From the NCBI GenBank assembly GCA_947461325.1, contig CANHLD010000002.1:1-36172 (forward strand): a stretch of 36,172 nt of DNA. Direction: 5' to 3'. Within the stretch, counting starts at the first letter, position 1, and each line of letters opens with the position of its first letter. Of the stretch, positions 1 through 9,477 are shown piece by piece. The stretch comes from Comamonadaceae bacterium. Its GTDB lineage: Bacteria > Pseudomonadota > Gammaproteobacteria > Burkholderiales > Burkholderiaceae_C. Position numbers and translations under genes: made by a program. A model generated the notes under the pieces. The model was given only the letters and a program-made list of their open reading frames with translations, was not told where the DNA came from and did not search any database.

Positions 1-165
1 AGTTTTCAAAAAGCTTGTCATGAAATTGAAAAAATGTTGGGCGATCATGGGAGACTGCTGATCAGACCCAGTGGTACTGAACCCGTTTTACGGATCATGG
101 TTGAGGCGCGTGAATTAGCGACAGCGCAATCAAGTGTAAAAAAATTGGCCAATTTGCTGGAATGA
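1..165 (+). CDS. glmM: Phosphoglucosamine mutase, C-terminal fragment (truncated by window start)
   Basis: Frame 1 reads SFQKACHEIEKMLGDHGRLLIRPSGTEPVLRIMVEARE...NLLE*; RPSGTEPxxRxMVEA is the phosphohexomutase C-terminal signature. Stop TGA at 163-165. Confidence 0.9.
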   Translation, partial: SFQKACHEIEKMLGDHGRLLIRPSGTEPVLRIMVEARELATAQSSVKKLANLLE

Positions 166-2225
166 GAATGACGACATCTGCAGCACAACTTTTGATTGAC
201 AGGGATGAAAGCACATTGGCGTTCAATGAGCGGGTGCTTGATATGGCTCGAAGACCAAATATTCCACTGCTAGAAAGATTGCGTTACCTATGCATAGTAT
301 CGTCCAATCTTGATGAGTTTTTTGAAGTCCGTGTCGCTCTTCACTTGCATCAAATTCAAAATAAAAGTCTCAACACTCCTTATTCGTTTCACACCTATCA
401 AAAAATCTCGCAATCAGCCCAAACACTGGTTGGAAAACAATATAAATTATTTAATGAAGGTTTGATGCCTGCACTTTCAGAGCAAGGTATTCAACTGCTT
501 ACTTACGATCAAAGAAGCAGTTCACAGCACAAATGGGTGAAGCAGTATTTTGAGGAAAATGTGAGACCTTTGCTTACGCCTGTCAGTCTTGATCCATCGC
601 ATCCTTTTCCTCAAGTAGCCAATAAATCTTTGAATTTCATTGTCAGATTAACTGGCAAGGATGCTTTTGGGCGCGAAAACGATATTGCTATCGTGAAAGT
701 GCCCAGATCATTGCCGCGAGTCATCAGAATTCCTATTAAAACCCAGAATAATTTTTTCCAGTTGGTAACGCTCTCCAGCGTTATCCGAGCGCATATCAAG
801 GACTTGTTTCCTGACCGCAATGTGGGGCATTTTTCGCAGTTCCGAGTGACAAGAGATTCTGAACTATTGGTTGATGAAGAAGATGCAAAAAATTTGAGAA
901 CTGCGCTTCGTCATGGACTTGAACATCGCCAGTTTGGTAAACCTGTTAGGTTGGAAGTATCGTCTGAATGTTCGGACGTTTTGTCGCAATTTTTGTTGCA
1001 GCAATTTAAGCTACCAGAGGAAGCCCTATACAGAGTTGATGGTCCTGTTAATTTAGTTCGGTTAAATCAATTGATTGATTTGGTTCGTCAACCGCAATTG
1101 TTATTTCCTGAATACCAGCCAAGTTTTCCCATACAAATGAAGGAAGATGAATCTATATTTCATCAAATTCGTAAAAACGATATTCTCATACATCAACCTT
1201 TCGAGTCTTTTTCTGGCGTCTTGAGTTTCTTGCGAGAGGCAGTTGAAGACTCTGATGTGTTGGCGATCAAGCAGACCATTTATCGTACTGGGTCTCATTC
1301 TGAATTAATGGAATTGCTCAGAGAGGCCGTGATTCGAGGAAAAGAGGTTACGGTTGTTGTTGAAATAAAAGCGCGCTTTGATGAAGAGGCAAATATCAAC
1401 TGGGCGGAGCGATTAGAGTCTGTTGGCGCTCAAGTTGTCTATGGCGTGGTGGGTTTAAAAACACATGCAAAGATGCTGCTTGTGACCAGGAGAGAGGGCA
1501 AAAAACTGGTGCGGTATGGGCATTTATCTACTGGAAATTACAATGCCAACACCGCGAAGTTGTATACCGACATCAGTTACTTGACGGCGAATTTAAAGTT
1601 GACATCTGATATCGAACAAGTATTCACGCAACTTGCGAGTCAAACAAAAATAAACAAACTTCATCATCTCTGGTTAGCGCCATTTCATCTGCAAGATAAA
1701 TTGATCGAAATGGTAGATAAGGTTTCTAAAGCAAGCATGCGAGGCGTCAAAGGAAGAATCATTCTCAAAATGAATTCCTTGACTGATGAAAAGCTGGCTA
1801 GACAGTTGGTAGTTGCAAGCCAGCGTGGTGTTGAGATTGATTTGATTGTCCGCGGCGCTTGTATATTGCCTGCAAAACGCCCGGGTTTTACTGAGCGGAT
1901 AAAAGTTCGTTCCATCATCGGTAGATTTCTTGAGCATTCACGTGTCTATTACTTTCGTTCGGGAGAAACCGAAGATTTGTACTTATCGAGTGCCGACTGG
2001 ATGAATCGAAATATGATGCGTCGAATTGAGCTTGCTTGGCCTATTTTGGATAAAGCCTTGCGACAGAAAATCATAGATGAGTGTTTGGTTGCGTATTTGT
2101 ATGACAACACAGATGCTTGGGAGCTACAAATCGATGGTAGTTATCTCCGAATAACGCCAGATACAGATGAAATTCCATTGAGTGCTCAAGTGGAGTTGAT
2201 GAAGAGATATCGGCTGGGTAATTGA
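162..2225 (+). CDS. ppk1: Polyphosphate kinase 1 (start at 162 or 168)
   Basis: 687 aa; SNLDEFFEVRV, QTIYRTG, KARFDEEANINWAERLE, GLKTHAKMLLVTRRE, HLSTGNYN and SSADWMNRNMMRRIE motifs. Confidence 0.96.
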   Translation: MRMTTSAAQLLIDRDESTLAFNERVLDMARRPNIPLLERLRYLCIVSSNLDEFFEVRVALHLHQIQNKSLNTPYSFHTYQKISQSAQTLVGKQYKLFNEGLMPALSEQGIQLLTYDQRSSSQHKWVKQYFEENVRPLLTPVSLDPSHPFPQVANKSLNFIVRLTGKDAFGRENDIAIVKVPRSLPRVIRIPIKTQNNFFQLVTLSSVIRAHIKDLFPDRNVGHFSQFRVTRDSELLVDEEDAKNLRTALRHGLEHRQFGKPVRLEVSSECSDVLSQFLLQQFKLPEEALYRVDGPVNLVRLNQLIDLVRQPQLLFPEYQPSFPIQMKEDESIFHQIRKNDILIHQPFESFSGVLSFLREAVEDSDVLAIKQTIYRTGSHSELMELLREAVIRGKEVTVVVEIKARFDEEANINWAERLESVGAQVVYGVVGLKTHAKMLLVTRREGKKLVRYGHLSTGNYNANTAKLYTDISYLTANLKLTSDIEQVFTQLASQTKINKLHHLWLAPFHLQDKLIEMVDKVSKASMRGVKGRIILKMNSLTDEKLARQLVVASQRGVEIDLIVRGACILPAKRPGFTERIKVRSIIGRFLEHSRVYYFRSGETEDLYLSSADWMNRNMMRRIELAWPILDKALRQKIIDECLVAYLYDNTDAWELQIDGSYLRITPDTDEIPLSAQVELMKRYRLGN

Positions 2226-2226
2226 A

Positions 2227-2694
2227 ATGGATTTACTGCTTTGGCGGCATGCCCACGCCTTGGATGCAACCTTGGGGCAAGCAGATATTGACCGTCCTTT
2301 ATCTGTGAAGGGTGAAAAACAAGCACAGAAGATGTCTGCCTGGTTGCGTGTGCAATTGCCCAAAGATACCTTTATTTTGTGCAGTCCCGCTTTGCGAACA
2401 AGACAAACGGTTTCCTATCTCAACTTGCCCTACACAATTTGCGAGGATATATCTCCGCAAAGTACAGCTTCATCACTTTTAAGTGCAGCAGGATGGACGC
2501 ATGCAACAGAAGCGACAGTGTTAGTGGTTGGGCACCAACCTTGTTTATCGGATGCGGTCACTGCAATTTTTGAAATGCATTCATCAGAGTCCCTTTCTTT
2601 TCGCAAAGGATCTCTTTGGTGGATACGTAAGCGCATTCGCCCTATTTCACATGAGTCTTTTATTTTGACTATTCAAGATCCAGAATTGTTATGA
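2227..2694 (+). CDS. sixA: SixA-type phosphohistidine phosphatase (histidine phosphatase superfamily)
   Basis: MDLLLWRHAHA (RHG-like motif), DRPLSVKGEKQA, CSPALRTRQT, VLVVGHQPCLSD; directly follows ppk1. Confidence 0.85.
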   Translation: MDLLLWRHAHALDATLGQADIDRPLSVKGEKQAQKMSAWLRVQLPKDTFILCSPALRTRQTVSYLNLPYTICEDISPQSTASSLLSAAGWTHATEATVLVVGHQPCLSDAVTAIFEMHSSESLSFRKGSLWWIRKRIRPISHESFILTIQDPELL

Positions 2695-2802
2695 CACCAT
2701 GAAAGTTATATATTTTGTATTCAAAATAGTATTAAAAAATTTATCCTAAATGCACTAAGATCCGCGTGTTAAGTTTTTTTTCATCATGTTTGAAGGACTC
2801 AA

Positions 2803-2952
2803 ATGCTGCACATTCTTAAAACGCTTTCTTTAGTCACTTGCTTCTCTATGGTTTTAGGCTTGACTGGCTGCGCTTCACTTAGTGCTGCTTATGATTCAGC
2901 CGCAAATTCAGTGACTGATTTATTCAAATCTGATAGCGCTAAAAAAGATTAA
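2803..2952 (+). CDS. Small putative lipoprotein (49 aa)
   Basis: Read directly: MLHILKTLSLVTCFSMVLGLTGCASLSAAYDSAANSVTDLFKSDSAKKD*; signal peptide with lipobox LTGC. Not in the supplied ORF track (below its length cutoff). Confidence 0.7.
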   Translation: MLHILKTLSLVTCFSMVLGLTGCASLSAAYDSAANSVTDLFKSDSAKKD

Positions 2953-2996
2953 TTCAAAGAAGCTATTCTTCTTGCGTCGAGACTGTTTTTTTAAAA

Positions 2997-3383
2997 TCAA
3001 TCAAGACTTTCGTTCGAGTCAAAATTCAGCTCTATTTTTGCACCACTTGGGTCATGACAAAACAATTGCCATGGCCCATTTGGTCTGTGTTGAAGTTTGT
3101 AGGGGTAATTGATTTCATCAAACTTAGCCTTGAATTTTTTTAAATTGTGTGTGGTGAATGCCATGTGATCAATCACACCAGCGGCCGGGTTGGGAACAGG
3201 CCTGTCGAAATATAAATGCAGAACTACTGTCTCATCTGCGTACAGCCATGCGCCAGGAAAACCTAAATCAGGCCGATAGCCAATTCGGAGTCCTAGAAGA
3301 TTTTGATAGAAATCTAATGTGATATCCGGGTTAGCTGAAATCGCAGTGAAATGGTTCATTCCCGTAATCATGCGTCTCTCCAT
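2997..3383 (-). CDS. VOC/glyoxalase-family protein
   Basis: 128 aa; MNHFTAISANPDITLDFYQNLLGLRIGYR...HMAFTT...DPSGAKIELNF VOC fold pattern. Confidence 0.85.
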   Translation of the reverse strand: MERRMITGMNHFTAISANPDITLDFYQNLLGLRIGYRPDLGFPGAWLYADETVVLHLYFDRPVPNPAAGVIDHMAFTTHNLKKFKAKFDEINYPYKLQHRPNGPWQLFCHDPSGAKIELNFDSNESLD

Positions 3384-3394
3384 TAAAAAATTAA

Positions 3395-4267
3395 TCAGGC
3401 AATAAATTTATTTTCTATAAAGCCAATGCCTTCAATGGCAACTTTGACTACATCGCCGTTTTGAAGATAAGCAGGTGGTTTTAAGCCCATACCAACACCT
3501 GCAGGTGTTCCTGTTGCAATGATGTCTCCAGGATACAAAGTAATTCCCCTTGAGCAGGTTTCAATCAATGTCGGAATATCAAAAATCATATGACTTGCAT
3601 TGCCATCTTGGCGGAGTTCACCATTGACCCAGCATTTAACCTGCGCATTGAGTCCATCAAATGCATCCGCCGTTATCACCCATGGTCCCATAGGGCAGAA
3701 CGTATCGAATGATTTGCCTAGATCCCATTGTTGATGACGCATTTGTACATCTCGTGCTGTGACATCGTTGACTATGGTGTAGCCGTACACATGTGACATT
3801 GCATATGCTCGTGAAATATTTTTGCCACCAGAGCCGATCACAACAGCCAATTCAGCTTCGTAATCAATTTGCTGAGATATTTGTGAGGGGAGCAATACGT
3901 TATCAAAAGGACCGACTACAGACTCAGGCACTTTGGTAAAAACAATAGGCCAAGAGTTGGGATCTGCATCATTGTCTTTGAATACACTTTCAGATAGCTC
4001 CTTTGCATGGGCATGGTAATTTCTACCTACACAAAATATATTTCTTAAAGGGCGTGGAAAAGGAGAGAGTAGTTTGACTTGATTTAACGGGACGCTTTGT
4101 GAAGACAGGGCGGGTAATTTTTGAGAATTATTTGAATGGCGGATAAGACTTAAAACACCGGTTGCCTGTTCATTCTGCGGCATTTGAAAAAATGTAATTT
4201 CTTGCTCTTTTGCGCAAACCAGTCCGACATATGTTTGGTGATTGAATTGACAGGTAGCCAACTTCAT
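3395..4267 (-). CDS. Fumarylacetoacetate hydrolase (FAH) family protein
   Basis: 290 aa; CVGRNYHAHAKE, IDYEAELAVVIG, YTIVNDVTARDVQ, GDIIATGTPAGVG signatures. Confidence 0.93.
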   Translation of the reverse strand: MKLATCQFNHQTYVGLVCAKEQEITFFQMPQNEQATGVLSLIRHSNNSQKLPALSSQSVPLNQVKLLSPFPRPLRNIFCVGRNYHAHAKELSESVFKDNDADPNSWPIVFTKVPESVVGPFDNVLLPSQISQQIDYEAELAVVIGSGGKNISRAYAMSHVYGYTIVNDVTARDVQMRHQQWDLGKSFDTFCPMGPWVITADAFDGLNAQVKCWVNGELRQDGNASHMIFDIPTLIETCSRGITLYPGDIIATGTPAGVGMGLKPPAYLQNGDVVKVAIEGIGFIENKFIA

Positions 4268-4935
4268 TTTGAATCCTTGGTTTTATCGGAGTTTATTCGA
4301 ACATTTGCTTGCCTGATAGCCGAATCTATCAAGGCTTCAGCCATCCAGACCATAGTATCAAGTACATGCTTATTTTTATCATTCCAAATATCTTTCATCA
4401 CTATAAAAATCTCTACTCCATAGACCATAGATAAAGCTTTATGCAGTTGTAAATAGATGTCCTTGGGTAATTTTGTATTTAAAGGTTCTAAAGCTTTATC
4501 CAAAATATGAATCCGATGTCCTCGGCGATATGGTTTTTCTTTGATCATTCCAGCTTTTGCCAAGGCTTGCTGCTCCAGCGATATTTGAACAGCGGTTCTC
4601 AAGGTGGCTTCGTGCTTAGCTAATCTTGGAAAACTTCTATTCAGTAGTTCAATCACACGCTCTTTGCCTTGGGTCTTCTCTGACGCAAATGTGCGCATAG
4701 GCCCTAGCGACTGGCTAACCATGGCTCCAAGCATGGCCTCTTTGCTAGGAAAACATCTATAGGCTGTCGCTCTAGAAACGCCGGAATATTTTGCGACTTC
4801 TGAAATCGTTGGGGCACAACCTGTTTGGCGCATCAATTCGATTCCGCTGTCTAGAAGTAATTTAAAAGTAGCCGATTTGACTCCCTCGGGTTTGTTCGGG
4901 GAGTCGGGGGTAGGTGTGACTGGACGTGATCTCAT
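4264..4935 (-). CDS. TetR family transcriptional regulator
   Basis: 223 aa; N-terminal HTH TISEVAKYSGVSRATAYRCFPSKEAMLGAMV. Stop overlaps the FAH start by 4 nt. Confidence 0.9.
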   Translation of the reverse strand: MRSRPVTPTPDSPNKPEGVKSATFKLLLDSGIELMRQTGCAPTISEVAKYSGVSRATAYRCFPSKEAMLGAMVSQSLGPMRTFASEKTQGKERVIELLNRSFPRLAKHEATLRTAVQISLEQQALAKAGMIKEKPYRRGHRIHILDKALEPLNTKLPKDIYLQLHKALSMVYGVEIFIVMKDIWNDKNKHVLDTMVWMAEALIDSAIRQANVRINSDKTKDSK

Positions 4936-5010
4936 CAGGGTAAATCAGGAGAAAAAATACAAATTTCGGGGTTTAGATTTTCTACACATAACCTTATTAT
5001 TGCCTATGGA

Positions 5011-5036
5011 AAAAATGAGACAGGTGTCTTATTTTT
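5011..5036. promoter_or_regulatory. Candidate TetR operator: 26-bp near-perfect palindrome
   Basis: AAAAATGAGACAGGTGTCTTATTTTT; reverse complement AAAAATAAGACACCTGTCTCATTTTT. Arms match at 11 of 12 positions around a GG centre; lies between divergent TetR and hydrolase genes. Confidence 0.75.
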
Positions 5037-5129
5037 ACGCATTCTTCAATTGACCTTGTATATTTTGAACGGAAATGTTTACTCAATGTGACCATGACTT
5101 CTCATCCTTTTTAAAAATTATTCCATCTA

Positions 5130-5915
5130 ATGAGCTTGCATCTTATTGAAGGTATGGCAGTAGAGGACACGGGAAAAGGTCAGGCTGTGGTGTGCGTACA
5201 CGGACTAGGCGGCACATCAAACACATGGTCATCGTTGCTTCCTGCATTTCAAAGTTTTCGCTTAATACGCATTGATCTACCCGGGTGTGGAAGATCCGTT
5301 GGTCATACCCAAGGGATCACCGTACAAGATTTACAAAATTGTTTGAAATTGGTTTGCGCGACATTGTCAATTGAATCTGCCCAATGGATTGGTCATTCGA
5401 TGGGAACCATTGTTTGCCAGCATCTTGCACAGAGTGTTCCTGCATTGGTTAAAAGCATGTTGTTGTTTGGGCCTATTGCTTCGCCGTCTGAAGCAGCCAG
5501 AGAGCCGTTGCTTGCGCGTTCGCAGAAAGTTCGCACTGGTGGTTTGGCTGGTATGCAGGAGGTGGCAGATGCTCTGGTACAAACTGCAATTTCTCAACAC
5601 ACCAGAGACCACAACCCGGCGGCCTATGCATTTGTTCGAGAAAGCTTGATGCGTCAAAGCCCTGAGTCTTATGCTGATTACTGTCTGGCGTTGTCCCAAG
5701 TCCGTTCTGCTGATATCGAATTGATTCAAACCCCTTCATTGCTGGTTACGGGTGATGAGGACCGTGTTGCGACAGTGGAGGCCGTTGACTTGATGTGCCG
5801 ACGTATGCCAAATGCGCACCGCTTGGTCTTGAACCGTTGCGGTCATTGGACTCCCATTGAAAAACCTCATGAGTGCATCCGCGCAGCCCGTGAATTTTTA
5901 AAACGACATGCTTAA
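5130..5915 (+). CDS. Alpha/beta hydrolase
   Basis: 261 aa; VCVHGLGGTSNTW, IGHSMGTIV (nucleophile elbow G-H-S-M-G), TGDEDRVA, GHWTPIEKP. Confidence 0.92.
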   Translation: MSLHLIEGMAVEDTGKGQAVVCVHGLGGTSNTWSSLLPAFQSFRLIRIDLPGCGRSVGHTQGITVQDLQNCLKLVCATLSIESAQWIGHSMGTIVCQHLAQSVPALVKSMLLFGPIASPSEAAREPLLARSQKVRTGGLAGMQEVADALVQTAISQHTRDHNPAAYAFVRESLMRQSPESYADYCLALSQVRSADIELIQTPSLLVTGDEDRVATVEAVDLMCRRMPNAHRLVLNRCGHWTPIEKPHECIRAAREFLKRHA

Positions 5916-5924
5916 GGTTAAATC

Positions 5925-7238
5925 ATGAACCAAGTTTTGTTTACCAACGTGAATGTATTTGATGCAACTGGTGAAATGCCATATGCAGGTGAAGTTCTTG
6001 TGCAGGACAACAAAATTGTGCGCGTCACCAAGGCCGTTGTTGGCATGCGCAATTTACCCTTGTCGGGTCAAACTGTGATTGATGGTGCCGGGTGTTTTCT
6101 AATGCCTGGAATGGTCGAGGCGCATACGCATTTTTCATGGAATGATCAACCTAGCTTGGATGCCATTCAACGTATGCCGCCCGAGGAACATATCTTGTGG
6201 TGCGCACAGGTCGCTAAACAATATTTGGACATGGGCTGGACGAGTTGCGTAGGAGCTGCCGCTGCCAAACCGCGTTTGGATATCGTTATTCGCAATGCTA
6301 TCAATGACGGAACAATCATTGGGCCTCGTTACACAGCACCAAGTCAGGAAATTACCGTGCCTGGTGGGCTGGGCGACAGTACCCAGCCGCATTTGCCTCA
6401 ATCCGAATTCGCTTTTGGTGCAGTTGTCAGTGGCAGTGATGAAATGCGCCGGTGTGTGCGTATGTTTTGCAAATATGGAGTGGACACTTTAAAAATCAAT
6501 TTATCCGGTGAGTCCATCACCGGTATGTCTAGTGAGCAGAGTCAATTTACAGAAGAAGAAATTACCACTTGTGTGCAGGAGGCTAAGAGTTGGGGTAAAT
6601 GGGTGGCAGCACATGCTCGTTCTACTTGGTCAGTCAAACAATGCGTCAAACAAGGTATCAATGTCATTTACCACGCCAGTTTTTTGGACAGTGAAGCCAT
6701 AGACTTATTGGATCAGCATCGTCATTCGCATTTCATAGCGCCTGGTCTCGCATGGCTAATTAATACTTGCCACAACGCAAGTGAATACGGTTTGACCAAA
6801 GATGTGGTGCAAAAAATGGGGTACTTCAGGGAGTTAGACGCAGCCATCGAATCTATGCGGGCACTGCATAAGCGCGGTATTCACATCATGCCTGGTGGAG
6901 ACTATGGCTTTGCTTGGACTCCACACGGTACCAACGCCAAGGATTTGGAATATTTCATCAAGCATGTCGGTATGTCAAACATGGAGGCCTTGCTGAGTGC
7001 AACAGCTTGGGGTGCCCCAATGATGCGCAGTGATGATCCATTGGGTCAAATTCGCGAAGGGTATTTGGCGGATTTATTGTTAATTGATGGTGACCCCATG
7101 ACTGATATCACAGTACTGCAAAATAAATCGCGAATTCTTGCTGTGATGAAAGACGGGAAATTCCATCGGGAACCTCCTTCATTGACTCAGCGTGGTCAAC
7201 CTGGACGTTCCACTGTGCCAACCCGTTGGGCTGCATGA
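5925..7238 (+). CDS. Amidohydrolase family protein (imidazolonepropionase-like), copy 1
   Basis: 437 aa; MPGMVEAHTHFSW (HxH), AAHARS, IYHASF, GGDYGFAW, GQIREGYLADLLLIDGDP. Confidence 0.92.
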   Translation: MNQVLFTNVNVFDATGEMPYAGEVLVQDNKIVRVTKAVVGMRNLPLSGQTVIDGAGCFLMPGMVEAHTHFSWNDQPSLDAIQRMPPEEHILWCAQVAKQYLDMGWTSCVGAAAAKPRLDIVIRNAINDGTIIGPRYTAPSQEITVPGGLGDSTQPHLPQSEFAFGAVVSGSDEMRRCVRMFCKYGVDTLKINLSGESITGMSSEQSQFTEEEITTCVQEAKSWGKWVAAHARSTWSVKQCVKQGINVIYHASFLDSEAIDLLDQHRHSHFIAPGLAWLINTCHNASEYGLTKDVVQKMGYFRELDAAIESMRALHKRGIHIMPGGDYGFAWTPHGTNAKDLEYFIKHVGMSNMEALLSATAWGAPMMRSDDPLGQIREGYLADLLLIDGDPMTDITVLQNKSRILAVMKDGKFHREPPSLTQRGQPGRSTVPTRWAA

Positions 7239-7252
7239 TCAAGGAGATGAAG

Positions 7253-8539
7253 ATGGCGACCACAACTCAATTCACCAATGTTCGGATCATCGACGGCACT
7301 GGGGCTGCACCTTACGCTGGCAGCGTGCTTGTAGAGGGTAACCGTATCAAACATATCAGTCGTTCATCTGCACCTATTTCAGCAGGGGATGCGTTGACCA
7401 TAGACGCTGCAGGGGCAACTTTGATGCCTGGCATGTGTGAAGCACATACACACTTTTCATGGAACAACGCTGCCAATTTAGCGGGCATTCAAACCATGCC
7501 TCTTGAGGAACATGTCCTTTGGAGTGCCAAGGTTGCCAAGATCTATTTAGAAGCAGGTTGGACTTCTTGTGTGGGCGCGGCGTGTGCAAAGCCAAGGTTG
7601 GATGTGGTGATTCGCAATGCCATCAATAGCGGTCAAATTCCAGGCCCGCGCTATTTGGCTGCGAGTCAGGAAATTACAGTCCCGGGCGCTTTGGGCGATG
7701 AGACATTGCCGCATTTGCCATTTCCTGAGTTCAGTTTTGGTGCCAATGTCAACGGGGCCGAAGATATGCGTAAAACTGTGCGTATGTTTTTGAAGTATGG
7801 GGTTGACTGTATTAAATTGAATTTATCCGGGGATAACTTTACCCAGGACTCGCCTGCTGAAACACACTGGATGACAGATGCAGAAGTAGCTGCAGCCATG
7901 GAAGAAGTCAAAATGCGTGGAAAACGGGGAACAGCTCACGCGCGTTCCGGTCCTTCTGTTCAGCAAGCTTTGAAGCACGGCATTGAAATTATTTACCACG
8001 CGAGTTTTTGTGATGAGAAAACACTGGACTTGTTGGAAGCTGCCAAGGACAAAGTTTATGTTGTGCCTGGAATCGGCATCATTCATGCACTATTGAATGA
8101 AGCTGAGCCTTGGGGAGTCACCAGAGCCAAGGCCGAGAGCATGGGGTACGGTATTGAGTGGGAAGCCGCACTGAAGTCATTGAGTGCTATGCATAAGCGC
8201 GGAATCCGTGTCTTGCCCGGCGGTGATTATGGGTTTGCTTTTACACCCCATGGACAAAACGCCAGGGACTTGGAGTTTTTTGTGCGCTATCTGGGATTTA
8301 CGCCCATGGAGGCTATCCGCGCATGCACTTTGTATGGCGGTCAAATCATGCTCAAACCTAATGAGCTTGGCTTGGTCAAAGAGGGTTTTCTGGCTGATCT
8401 GTTATTGATTGATGGAGATCCACTAACCAATTTAGCCATACTGCGTGAGCCGTCACGAATTTTGGCTGTCATGAAAGATGGTGTATTTGCCAAACACCCA
8501 CCTACAACCCGTGCCATGCCTTGGGAGCGAGCCGCATGA
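7253..8539 (+). CDS. Amidohydrolase family protein, copy 2 (tandem paralogue; ORF opens at 7226 but 7253 fits the copy 1 start better)
   Basis: MPGMCEAHTHFSW, TAHARS, IYHASF, GGDYGFAF, EGFLADLLLIDGDPLT; collinear with the preceding ORF. Confidence 0.92.
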   Translation: MATTTQFTNVRIIDGTGAAPYAGSVLVEGNRIKHISRSSAPISAGDALTIDAAGATLMPGMCEAHTHFSWNNAANLAGIQTMPLEEHVLWSAKVAKIYLEAGWTSCVGAACAKPRLDVVIRNAINSGQIPGPRYLAASQEITVPGALGDETLPHLPFPEFSFGANVNGAEDMRKTVRMFLKYGVDCIKLNLSGDNFTQDSPAETHWMTDAEVAAAMEEVKMRGKRGTAHARSGPSVQQALKHGIEIIYHASFCDEKTLDLLEAAKDKVYVVPGIGIIHALLNEAEPWGVTRAKAESMGYGIEWEAALKSLSAMHKRGIRVLPGGDYGFAFTPHGQNARDLEFFVRYLGFTPMEAIRACTLYGGQIMLKPNELGLVKEGFLADLLLIDGDPLTNLAILREPSRILAVMKDGVFAKHPPTTRAMPWERAA

Positions 8540-9477
8540 AGCGAAGCGAACTTGCATTCTGGTGGTTAATGGTATTGCCAGTGGTTTTGCTTTGCGTTTG
8601 GGGTTTGTATGAAGATACAACTTTATTTTTGAAAACCATGCTCAATGGTTTAACTCTCGCATCTTTGTATTTCATTGTGGCCAGCGGCTTCACTCTGGTA
8701 TTTGGTTTGATGCGTAATGTCAATCTTGCTCATGGATCACTGTTTCTGATTGGTGCTTATGTGGGGTGGATGGTTGGTGAGTATTCTGGCTCCTGGTTGC
8801 TGGCTGTGCTGGCAGGCTTTGTTGCTTCTGCAATCATTGGAGTTTTGATTCAAATCATTGTCTTTCGTCGCATGCAAGGCGAAGACTTGCGTCAAACACT
8901 TGTCACTATCGGCTTGTCAATTGTGCTGGCGGATTTGATGTTGTGGTATTTCGGAGGCGAGATTTATACCTTTGACCCGCCTGCATGGATCTACGGTACC
9001 ACGTCGTTGCCCATCATTGAGAAATTCCCAACCTATCGATTGATTGTTCTGTGTATTTCTATTGTGATTGGTTTGGGATTATGGGGATTACTGACTCGCA
9101 CGCGTATCGGCATGATGATTCGCGCTGGCGTAGATGACCGTGGCATGTTGTCTGCCTCTGGCGTGAATGTGCAAAGGATTTTCGCTTTGACTTTTGCTTT
9201 GGGTGCGGGACTGGCAGGACTTGCTGGGGTAGTGGGTGGTACTGCTTTATCAATTTCTCCAGGCGAAGACACGCGTTACTTGCTGGCCTCGCTGGTGGTG
9301 GTCATCGTTGGCGGTATGGGAAGCGTGCCTGGAGCAGCCATCGGAGCCTTGTTAATAGGAATGGCTGAACAGTTCGGTCAAGCCTATGCGCCTACTTACT
9401 CAGTGGTGTTCACATTTGTGATCATGATTGTTGCGCTGGCTTTCAGGCCACGTGGCGTCTTAGGAAAAGCGACATGA
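8536..9477 (+). CDS. livH: Branched-chain amino acid-type ABC transporter permease (LivH family)
   Basis: Hydrophobic; LTLASLYFIVASGFTLVFGLMRNVNLAHGSLFLIGAY and VIVGGMGSVPGAAIGALLIG. ATG at 8536 overlaps the amidohydrolase stop (ATGA). Confidence 0.9.
   Translation: MKRSELAFWWLMVLPVVLLCVWGLYEDTTLFLKTMLNGLTLASLYFIVASGFTLVFGLMRNVNLAHGSLFLIGAYVGWMVGEYSGSWLLAVLAGFVASAIIGVLIQIIVFRRMQGEDLRQTLVTIGLSIVLADLMLWYFGGEIYTFDPPAWIYGTTSLPIIEKFPTYRLIVLCISIVIGLGLWGLLTRTRIGMMIRAGVDDRGMLSASGVNVQRIFALTFALGAGLAGLAGVVGGTALSISPGEDTRYLLASLVVVIVGGMGSVPGAAIGALLIGMAEQFGQAYAPTYSVVFTFVIMIVALAFRPRGVLGKAT

Noticed and set aside
8541-8551. AGCGAAGCG as another GNA-triloop hairpin
   Set aside because: Only a 2-bp GC stem forms around GAA; outer bases do not pair and it lies within livH coding sequence.
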